NCBI GenBank assembly: GCA_963805605.1
Contig: CAWDUX010000002.1
Coordinates: 2,666,001 to 2,730,000 of the forward strand
Source of the DNA: Actinocatenispora sp963805605
GTDB lineage: Bacteria; Actinomycetota; Actinomycetes; Mycobacteriales; Micromonosporaceae
Direction: 5' to 3'
DNA: 64,000 nt
Positions within the stretch are counted from its first letter, which is position 1. Each line of letters starts with the position of its first letter. A program made the position numbers and the translations under genes. Below are positions 57,798 to 64,000 of the stretch, piece after piece. The notes beneath the pieces are model-generated. The model saw nothing but the letters and a program-made list of their open reading frames with translations. It ran no database searches and was not told the origin of the DNA.

Positions 57798-59342
57798 TCA
57801 GCTGACGGACACGGCGGTCCAGGCGGCTGCGACCGCGTTGTACTCGGCGCCACCCTGCCCGTACAGGTCGGCCGCCGACTTCAGCGTGTCGATCCGGGCC
57901 TGGGCGTACGACTCGTTGCTGTTGTAGTACGCGTCCAGCGCGTGGTACCAGATCTTCGCGGCCTTGTCCCGGCCGATCCCGGTCAGGTTCGAGCCGTCAC
58001 AGGTCGGGCTGTTGCCGTAGGCGGTGTTGCCACTGCCCTCGGCGAGCAGGAAGAACAGGTGGTTGCCGACGCCGGAGGAGTAGTGCGGGTCGGACTGCGG
58101 TACCGCGGAGGACCAGCAGTCGAACGACGCGCCGTCCAGCGACGGGTGGTACATGTAGCGCAGCGGCGTGCCGTTGCCGTTGATGTCGATCATCTCGCCG
58201 ATGTCGTAGTCGCCCGGGTCCTGGGCGTTGTTGGCGGAGAACTCGACCATGGTGCCGAAGATGTCGCTGTTGGCCTCGTTGATGCCGCCGACGTCACCGG
58301 AGTAGCCGAGGCCGGCGAGTGCCTCGGAGACGCCGTGCGACATCTCGTGGCCGGCCACATCGATCTCGACCAGCGGCGCGTTGTTGCCCGCGCCGTCGCC
58401 GTAGGTCATTTCCGAGCCGTCCCAGAACGCGTTGACGTAGTTGCTGCCGTAGTGCACCCGGCTGGGTACACCCTGGCCGTCGCCGAAGATGCCGTTGCGG
58501 CCCTGGTTGTTCTTGTAGTAGTCGAAGGTCAGTGCGGCACCGTAGTGCGCGTCCACTGCGGCGGAGGCGCGGTCGGAGTTGTCGCCGTTGCCCCAGTCGT
58601 TGTCCGGGTCGGAGAAGATGTCGCATGTTCCGCCGGTGCTGTTGTGCAGGTCGCAGGTGTAGCCGTTGCCGTGCGACGGGTCGGTCATCGTGTACGAGGG
58701 CGTGGTGTCCAACGGGACGTCGCCGACGAAGATGCCGTGACCGGTGCCGGCTACCTGCTCGATCTCGTCGTGCTGGCCGAGTACCTTGCCGGTGCTGGCG
58801 TCCACGATCACGTGCAGCTTGCTGGGGGTCTGGCCGTCCTTGGCCATCCCGGATACGACGGTTTCCCAGGCCAGCGCGGGGGTGTCCCGGGTCGCGTCGA
58901 CGATCAGCTTCGGTGTGCCGGTGCTGCGGATCTTCGAGCCGGTGAACGCCTTTCGGGACGCCTGCTGGGCCGCGTCGGTGCTCAACTTCGGGGACGTACC
59001 GACGGTGATCTTCTTGTCCTGCGCGACCGAGGCTCCGGCGTAGTTGCCGTTGGCCTTGTTGTGGATGATGAAGTCGCCGCCGACGACGGGCAGGCCGTGG
59101 TAGGTGCGGGTGTAGCGGACGTGGGTGGCGCCGTTGGCGTCGGAGATGATCCGCTGGACGTGGTAGGTGTCGCTGGCGGAGGCGTGGATGTCCGCGCTGT
59201 GCGCGTCGATCGCCTGCGCGGCGAGCACCGCGGGGGTCTGCGGGACTGTCGCCGGCCTGGCCGTGGCGGCCTGGGTGGAGGCGAGTCCGATGCCGGCTGC
59301 CAGCGCGGTCGCGCCGAGTCCGGCAAGAAGTCGTCGGTTCAC
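57798..59342 (-). CDS. Secreted M4 (thermolysin-like) metalloprotease
   Basis: 514 residues. Signal peptide (LLAGLGATALAAGIGLASTQ), FTP-type propeptide (about 35-200), catalytic domain with zinc motif HEMSH (332-336) in VAGHEMSHGVSEAL, third ligand E356 in GGINEANSDIFG, and typical later blocks DCWSSAVPQ and HYSSGVGNHLFFLLAEG. It is an extracellular protease. GTG 59342 with AAGGAA upstream starts the signal peptide; the frame to 59423 is not supported. Confidence 0.95.
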   Translation of the reverse strand: MNRRLLAGLGATALAAGIGLASTQAATARPATVPQTPAVLAAQAIDAHSADIHASASDTYHVQRIISDANGATHVRYTRTYHGLPVVGGDFIIHNKANGNYAGASVAQDKKITVGTSPKLSTDAAQQASRKAFTGSKIRSTGTPKLIVDATRDTPALAWETVVSGMAKDGQTPSKLHVIVDASTGKVLGQHDEIEQVAGTGHGIFVGDVPLDTTPSYTMTDPSHGNGYTCDLHNSTGGTCDIFSDPDNDWGNGDNSDRASAAVDAHYGAALTFDYYKNNQGRNGIFGDGQGVPSRVHYGSNYVNAFWDGSEMTYGDGAGNNAPLVEIDVAGHEMSHGVSEALAGLGYSGDVGGINEANSDIFGTMVEFSANNAQDPGDYDIGEMIDINGNGTPLRYMYHPSLDGASFDCWSSAVPQSDPHYSSGVGNHLFFLLAEGSGNTAYGNSPTCDGSNLTGIGRDKAAKIWYHALDAYYNSNESYAQARIDTLKSAADLYGQGGAEYNAVAAAWTAVSVS

Positions 59343-59729
59343 GAGGGTTCCTTTCGGCGAGGGGTATGGGCGGGTGGTGCGGCCGAAGGTGATCCTCGAA
59401 TCCCGTGACAATTCGCCATACATGGTGACTGCATAGGACGAACCATGCGGGTGTGAGCGCGGTTACGGAAGCCCGTACGAATCGACAGGGGTGATTGTCG
59501 ATTTTTTCTGACTGATTGTTATTTGTCCAAATACGTCCTGTAGTCAAATGAGGTTAAAACTACCCATAACCAGCAAACTATCGACCGAGGACATGGCCCT
59601 GCGGCGACGTCCCCGACAGCTCCGGCCGGCGCTGCGCTGGCCCGGGAGGCGGCGCGGGCCCGCTCGCGCGACGGGCAGAACGGTCCCGGCCTCCGTCAAC
59701 CTTCGGGGTGGACTCGACGTGGGAGAGGT
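59343..59729. other. AT-rich divergent region between protease and sigma genes
   Basis: 387 bp without a supported gene. 59460-59580 is strikingly AT-rich for this genome. It contains a 7-bp hairpin ATCGACA/TGTCGAT followed by a T-run (59481-59507). The promoters of the protease (leftward) and sigma operon (rightward) must be here. Confidence 0.55.
59481..59507 (+). terminator. Hairpin with T-run in protease/sigma spacer
   Basis: ATCGACA and TGTCGAT flank an 8-nt loop and are followed by TTTTT. No plus-strand gene precedes it, so it may be an operator or attenuator instead. Confidence 0.35.
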
Positions 59730-60251
59730 GTGAGTACGCAAACGGACGCACATACCCCGGACGATGCCGGGTACAGCGCCTTCGTGCAGCGCGTCTGGGA
59801 CCAGAACCTGCGGGTGGCCCGGCTGCTCAGCGGCGACGCGTACCGGGCGGAGGAACTGCTGCAGGACTGCCTGGTCAAGCTGTACCAGCGATGGCGCCGG
59901 GTGTCGCAGCGCGGGGATCCGCAGGCGTACCTGCGCCGGATGCTCGTCAACGGCAACATCAGCTGGTGGCGGCGACACCGGCGGGAGCACCTGGTGGCCG
60001 ATTCGCCGGAGATGGTCGCACCGTCGGGCCCGGACGCCGGCCGCTACGACGAACTGCGCCAGGCCCTGCGCCAACTGCCGAGACAGCAGCGTGCCGTGGT
60101 GGTGCTCCGGCACTACGCGGACCTCAGTGAAAAGGAGGTCGCGGCCACGCTCGGCTGCGCACTGGGCACCGTCAAGGCCCACCACTCTCGGGCGCTGGCG
60201 CGACTGCGCACCTTGCTGCCCGTACCGACCGACACAGGAGGCGTCACATGA
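59730..60251 (+). CDS. SigE-family sigma factor
   Basis: 173 residues. Region 2 (FVQRVWDQNLRVARLLSGDA, YRAEELLQDCLVKLYQRW) and region 4 (LPRQQRAVVVLRHYADLSEK, VAATLGCALGTVKAHHSRAL) are clear; there is no long C-terminal extension. The start GTG has GGAGAGG upstream. Stop and next start overlap in ATGA (60248-60251), so it is coupled to its probable anti-sigma partner. Confidence 0.9.
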   Translation: MSTQTDAHTPDDAGYSAFVQRVWDQNLRVARLLSGDAYRAEELLQDCLVKLYQRWRRVSQRGDPQAYLRRMLVNGNISWWRRHRREHLVADSPEMVAPSGPDAGRYDELRQALRQLPRQQRAVVVLRHYADLSEKEVAATLGCALGTVKAHHSRALARLRTLLPVPTDTGGVT

Positions 60252-61129
60252 GCAACGAGCCGGACCGGCTGTCCCACGCACTGCACGTAATGGCCGACAG
60301 GGACGCCACCTACACCGCGCCGGTGGAGCAGTTGCTGCGTCGGGGGCGCCGGGCACGGCGCACCCGTACGGCGGGCCGTTCGATGGGCGTCGTCGGCGCC
60401 GTTGCGATCCTCGGTGCAGCAGCAGCAGCGGTCGGTGTCGGGAACCATGGTCCTCGAGCCGCGCCGGGGGCAGAAGGCCACCAACCACACCACACCACGG
60501 CCACTCCGGCGAGGTCCAGCTCACCGCCCACCACATCCAGCCCGCCGTTGCGCCTGGTCGACGCCATGCGAAAGACCAACGACACCAGTTTCCAGGTCAG
60601 GGCCTACGCCGACTACACCCGGCGGGCCGAGGACTGTACCGGTGGCGTCGACCCGAAACACCGGGTGAGCTGGATGGCCGTACCCAACGGTGAGGTCTAC
60701 ATCATCACCATCGGCGACGACATCTACGAACGCTCGCCGACCGGCGCGGCCGGTCCGCACCAGTGGTCGAAGGTGGACCTCTCGGAATACCCGAAGGGAC
60801 ACCGGCCGCCCCTGGACTCCTTCTTCTGTGGTGGCACGTCGGTGGCCGAGGCCAAGGTGCTGGACGAGATGAAGGAGGAGGGGCCGATCCGCTCCATCGG
60901 GCGGCGGACCAGGGACGGCAAGGTGTTCGACGTCTACTCGGTGACCAGTACCAGGCCGGTGATCGGTGACGGCAGCTACGACACCACCCAGGCGTGGGTC
61001 AACGTGAAGTCCGGATATGTCGAGCAGCTGTGGTCGTGGCAGGCGCCCAAGCATGCGAAGGCAGAGCCATCAGTCATTCTCTTCTCCCACTTCGGCGAAC
61101 CGGTCACGGTACGACGCCCGACGAACTGA
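60248..61129 (+). CDS. Membrane-anchored partner of sigma factor
   Basis: 293 residues: a short cytoplasmic N-terminus (about 1-43), one membrane span (VVGAVAILGAAAAAVGVG), a Pro/Ser/Thr/His linker and an extracytoplasmic domain with Cys in ARRAEDCTGG-like and SFFCGGTS positions. It overlaps the sigma gene by four bases, the usual arrangement for a sigma factor regulated by a membrane protein. No zinc HxxxCxxC motif is seen. Confidence 0.75.
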   Translation: MSNEPDRLSHALHVMADRDATYTAPVEQLLRRGRRARRTRTAGRSMGVVGAVAILGAAAAAVGVGNHGPRAAPGAEGHQPHHTTATPARSSSPPTTSSPPLRLVDAMRKTNDTSFQVRAYADYTRRAEDCTGGVDPKHRVSWMAVPNGEVYIITIGDDIYERSPTGAAGPHQWSKVDLSEYPKGHRPPLDSFFCGGTSVAEAKVLDEMKEEGPIRSIGRRTRDGKVFDVYSVTSTRPVIGDGSYDTTQAWVNVKSGYVEQLWSWQAPKHAKAEPSVILFSHFGEPVTVRRPTN

Positions 61130-61164
61130 TATCCGCCGGAGCGGGCCCTGGCGCAGGTTCCGGC

Positions 61165-61656
61165 TCAGTCCTGCTGGACCTGGAGCAGGACCGCGAACGA
61201 TCCCCGGCCCACGCCGGCGACAACACCGCCGAACACATGGCCGGTGACCTGGGTGTACGCCGCAGGAACGGGGCCATCGTCGGCGGGGTCACGCTCGGCG
61301 TAGTTGGTGTACCAGTCGGCGTTCGGTCCGAGGATCGCCAGCACCCGCGCGGCGGTACGTCGGGCCGCCGCGCGGATGTGGTCGGGAACCTGGACCGTCC
61401 ACGCCAGATTCTCGGTGGCCAGGTGGTACAGCAGTCCGGCGGCCTCGTCGGCGCCGGCGGCCCGCAGCGCCGCCCGGACTGCTGCGGGCCACGGCCCACG
61501 TTGGTCAGCGGGGAGGTCACGTTCGGCCTCCTGCGCGAGTATGTGGATCTCGTCCGCGAGATGACGCACCCCGGCGCTGGCGCCGCAGCGTACGTACACG
61601 TTGTCGGTGAACGAAGCGAGCGCGGACAGGGCTCGGTCCAGTTCGGTGCGGGTCAT
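61165..61656 (-). CDS. Protein of unknown function in amino-sugar operon
   Basis: 163 residues, all-alpha pattern (MTRTELDRALSALASFTDNV, then EIHILAQEAERDLPADQRGP), no family recognised. Its start overlaps the aldolase stop in ATGA, so it belongs to the operon. It may be an accessory or regulatory protein. Confidence 0.72.
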   Translation of the reverse strand: MTRTELDRALSALASFTDNVYVRCGASAGVRHLADEIHILAQEAERDLPADQRGPWPAAVRAALRAAGADEAAGLLYHLATENLAWTVQVPDHIRAAARRTAARVLAILGPNADWYTNYAERDPADDGPVPAAYTQVTGHVFGGVVAGVGRGSFAVLLQVQQD

Positions 61657-62486
61657 CCGGCCAGCACGGTGAGGAAATGGGCGACCGTGTCGGCCATCGC
61701 AGCCCGGGCCGGGGCCAGGTACTTGCGCGGATCGACCAGCGTCCGGTCGGCCAGGGTGTCGCGTACCGCGCCGGTGAACGCGATGTTCAGCGCCGTACCG
61801 ATGTTGATCTTCACGATTCCGCCCCGCACCGCGGCGGCCAGTTCGGCATCCGGTACCCCGGACGAGCCGTGCAGGACCAGCGGCACCGCCACCGCCGCGC
61901 GCAGCCGACCGATCAGCTCGTGGTCCAGCGAGGCGCTGCGGTCGGTCATCGCATGCGACGAGCCGACCGCGACAGCCAGCGCGTCCACCCCGGTCGCGGT
62001 CACGAAGTCGCGGGCCTGTGCCGGTTCGGTACGCGCCCCGGGCGCGTGCGCGCCATCCTTCCCGCCGACCTCACCCAGTTCGCTCTCCAGCCACAGTCCG
62101 TGCCGGTGGCAGAACTCGGCGGCCTGGCGGGTGGCGAGCAGGTTCTCCGCGTACGGCAGGGTCGAACCGTCGTACATCACCGAACCGAACCGGTGCCCGA
62201 CCGCCTGGCGTACCAGGTCCATCCGTTCCACGTGGTCCAGGTGCAGTGCAGTGTCCACTGTTGAGGATTCGGCCACGGCGGCGGCGGCCGCCGCGATCGG
62301 CCCGAGCCGGCCGCCGTGGAACTTCACCGCGTTCTGGCTGATCTGCAGGATCACCGGCAGCCCGGCCCGTTCGGCGCCGGTCACGATCGCCTCGGCATGT
62401 TCGACGGTGATGACATTGAACGCGGCCACGCCGCGGCCGGCGGTGCCGGCGTCGGCGACGAGCTGTCCGGTCGGTACGAGTGGCAT
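61653..62486 (-). CDS. Class II fructose/tagatose-bisphosphate aldolase
   Basis: 277 residues. VAAFNVITVEHAEAIVTGAE, zinc His in ALHLDHVERMDLVRQA (HLDH), ESELGEVGG, and GSSHAMTDRSASLDHELIGR and LVLHGSSGVPDAEL complete the class II fold. With the kinase and NagA it fits tagatose-type amino-sugar breakdown to triose phosphates. Sugar specificity is inferred. Confidence 0.9.
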   Translation of the reverse strand: MPLVPTGQLVADAGTAGRGVAAFNVITVEHAEAIVTGAERAGLPVILQISQNAVKFHGGRLGPIAAAAAAVAESSTVDTALHLDHVERMDLVRQAVGHRFGSVMYDGSTLPYAENLLATRQAAEFCHRHGLWLESELGEVGGKDGAHAPGARTEPAQARDFVTATGVDALAVAVGSSHAMTDRSASLDHELIGRLRAAVAVPLVLHGSSGVPDAELAAAVRGGIVKINIGTALNIAFTGAVRDTLADRTLVDPRKYLAPARAAMADTVAHFLTVLAG

Positions 62487-62513
62487 GGCGGCGCTCCCCG
62501 GGGTGCGGACGGA

Positions 62514-63437
62514 TCAGACGGTCTCGACGACGGCGATCTGCCGGAACCGGTCGTAGCTCGACCCGTCGACGGTGCCGGCCAGCGGGGCCGCCGCCGCCGC
62601 GGCGGACAGCGACACCGTGTCGGCCAGGATCGCCGGCCAGCGGTCCTGCCGGGACAGCCCGCGGGCCAGCGCGGCGACCGCGGCGTCTCCTGCGCCGGTC
62701 GGGTTACCGGACACGGCCTCCGGCGGAGCGACCCGGTACATGCCATCCACAGTGGAGGCGAGCAGCCCCCTTGCGCCCCGGGACACCACCACCGCGCCGG
62801 CGCCCGCGTCGCGCAGCAGGTCGGCCGCGTCCAGGACCCCGCCGATCGTGCTGAGCTCGCTCTGCGTCACCGCGGCCAGTTCCGCCAGGTTGGGTTTGAC
62901 CACGTCCGGTCCGGCGGCCAGGCCGGCCCACAACGCCGGGCCGTCGGTGTCCAGAACGGTCGGTACGGACAGCTCCCGGGCCACCGTGACCAGTTGCGCG
63001 TACGCGTCGTCCGGCAGCCCGCCGGGCAGACTGCCGGACAGCACCACCACCCGCGCCACCTTCGCCAGCCCGCGGTAGCGGTGCAGGAAGGTCTCCCATT
63101 CGGCCGCGGTGACCTGCGGTCCGGCCTCCCAGAATCCGGTCGCGTCGGTGTCGTCGGCGACGACCAGGGTCCGGCGCGAGTCGCCGGCGATCGGTACGAA
63201 ACCGTCCGGGATGCCCGCCTCGGCCAGCCCGAGCCGGATCTGCGCGCCGGTCGTTCCCCCGCACAGGCCGGTGGCCAGGGCCGGTTCGCGCAACTGGGTG
63301 AGTACGGCGGCCACGTTGACACCCTTGCCGCCCGGCCGGTACGCGACCTGACCCACCCGGTGCGTGTGATGTGGCCGCAGCTCGTCGATCCGGTACGTGA
63401 CGTCCAGCGCGGCGTTCAGCGTGACGGTGAGGATCAT
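62514..63437 (-). CDS. PfkB-family sugar-phosphate kinase
   Basis: 307 residues. The N-terminal substrate motif is VAYRPGGKGVNVAAVLTQL; the ATP/catalytic motif is NPTGAGDAAVAALARG with the catalytic Asp. It resembles 1-phosphofructokinase/tagatose-6-phosphate kinase. Start ATG 63437 overlaps the NagA stop in ATGA; ATG 63443 is also in frame. Confidence 0.9.
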   Translation of the reverse strand: MILTVTLNAALDVTYRIDELRPHHTHRVGQVAYRPGGKGVNVAAVLTQLREPALATGLCGGTTGAQIRLGLAEAGIPDGFVPIAGDSRRTLVVADDTDATGFWEAGPQVTAAEWETFLHRYRGLAKVARVVVLSGSLPGGLPDDAYAQLVTVARELSVPTVLDTDGPALWAGLAAGPDVVKPNLAELAAVTQSELSTIGGVLDAADLLRDAGAGAVVVSRGARGLLASTVDGMYRVAPPEAVSGNPTGAGDAAVAALARGLSRQDRWPAILADTVSLSAAAAAAPLAGTVDGSSYDRFRQIAVVETV

Positions 63438-64000
63438 CGCCACACCCCTCCCATCATGACCCGCTGCACCGCGAGTTCATCGTCGAGTACCACCAGGTCG
63501 GCCCGGGTGCCGACGCTCAGCGCGCCCCGGTCGGTGAGCCCCACGGTACGGGCCGGTGTGGTGGCGGCCATCCGGGCCACGTCGACCAGGTCGAGGCCGG
63601 CGCCGACGGCACGGCGTACCGCGGCGTCCATGGTCAGCGTGCTGCCGGCGATGGAGCCACCCTCGGCGAGCCGGGCCACCCCGTCGGTGACCGTGACGGC
63701 CTGACCGCCGAGTTCGTAGTCGCCGTCGGACATCCCGGCGGCGGCCATCGCGTCGGTGATCAGCGCCGCCCGGTCCGGCCCGGTGACCGAGGCGGCGAAG
63801 GCCAGCGTGCCGTCGTGCAGGTGGTGCCCGTCGGCGATGAACTCGCAGGTCACCGGCGGGTTGTTGAGCAACGCGAAGACCGGCCCGGGGTCCCGGTGGT
63901 GCGGTGGTCGCATGCCGTTGAACACGTGCGTACCGGCAGTCGCGCCGGCCTCGACCGCGGCGAGCACCTGCTCGTACGATGCGTCGGTGTGCCCGACCGC
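63434..64000 (-). CDS. nagA: N-acetylglucosamine-6-phosphate deacetylase (NagA), partial
   Basis: C-terminal 188 residues of an amidohydrolase; the 5' part lies beyond the window end. GHTDASYEQVLAAVEAGATA, THVFNGMRPPHHRDPG, ADGHHLHDG and LITDAMAAAGMSDGDYELGG carry the metal and catalytic residues of NagA/AgaA. It removes acetate from GlcNAc-6-phosphate (or the Gal form, AgaA). First gene seen of the operon nagA, kinase, aldolase, unknown. Confidence 0.93.
   Translation of the reverse strand, partial: AVGHTDASYEQVLAAVEAGATAGTHVFNGMRPPHHRDPGPVFALLNNPPVTCEFIADGHHLHDGTLAFAASVTGPDRAALITDAMAAAGMSDGDYELGGQAVTVTDGVARLAEGGSIAGSTLTMDAAVRRAVGAGLDLVDVARMAATTPARTVGLTDRGALSVGTRADLVVLDDELAVQRVMMGGVWR

Noticed and set aside
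57498..59408. 636-codon plus-strand open frame opposite the M4 protease
   Set aside because: Val/Gly/Arg-rich shadow of the protease gene, which has HEMSH and a signal peptide.

Overview
This 64 kb window is actinomycete chromosome: very GC-rich throughout, gene-dense, with many GTG starts and many genes that appear to be translated from leaderless mRNAs. Mycothiol synthase (MshD), the orphan regulator GlnR, BldC, a MsiK-type sugar ATPase, an HbhA-like protein, DUF397/DUF5753 regulators, mycothiol-dependent isomerase-fold proteins and a UbiA/UbiD/UbiX (futalosine-type menaquinone) set all fit Actinomycetia. The overall mix suggests Micromonosporaceae or a close relative, but that is inference.

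Layout. 0.2-10 kb: mshD, glnR, a proline-rich membrane protein, a DUF2993 lipid-binding-like protein, a thioredoxin, a divergent MazF-like toxin-antitoxin pair, then a sulfur operon (DUF4395, rhodanese SseA, DUF1416) preceded by a short ORF with three Cys near its end that looks like a leader peptide, and a nitrobindin-like protein. 10.1-13.2 kb: a segment bounded by 30-bp inverted repeats and TA dinucleotides, with a doubly frameshifted IS630-type transposase, an SDR reductase, a divergent TetR regulator with a palindromic operator, and a second IS630 remnant. 13.2-24.6 kb: class IV aminotransferase, Fur-family regulator, YgfZ, BKACE-type enzyme, an XRE/HbhA-like/DUF2516/hydrolase cluster, EI24 and EEP membrane proteins, an MFS transporter and DUF4126. 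24.7-29.9 kb: two mycothiol-dependent-isomerase-fold paralogues (one lacking its metal ligands), MurB, a VOC/NTF2/NmrA operon and a TMEM175-like channel. 30-37 kb: UbiD-UbiA-(small ORF)-UbiX, BldC, Lrp, fumarase, IclR. 37.3-43.9 kb: CysS, RlmB with a seven-copy pentapeptide repeat, a membrane-spanning Hsp70-beta-propeller fusion, MsiK.

44-47.2 kb is accessory: tRNA-Thr(TGT), then five small leftward genes without clear function and a divergent XRE-DUF5753/DUF397 pair. 47.2-56 kb: sulfotransferase, a double-RCK ion-channel-like protein, esterase, a YCF48-like secreted propeller, DUF4032, a secreted trypsin-like protease and a PAP2 phosphatase. 56-61 kb: a long XRE regulator, a secreted M4 metalloprotease, and a SigE-family sigma factor overlapping a membrane-anchored partner gene. 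61-64 kb: an amino-sugar catabolic operon (nagA cut by the window edge, PfkB kinase, class II aldolase, unknown protein).

The most unusual features are the Cys-rich leader ORF, the inverted-repeat-bounded IS630 module, the Hsp70-propeller fusion, the metal-ligand-free isomerase paralogue, the small-gene cluster beside tRNA-Thr, a 17-bp inverted repeat at 8.4 kb, and four genes whose stop codon lies inside a short tandem duplication. All product calls are from reading the sequence; no database search was run.
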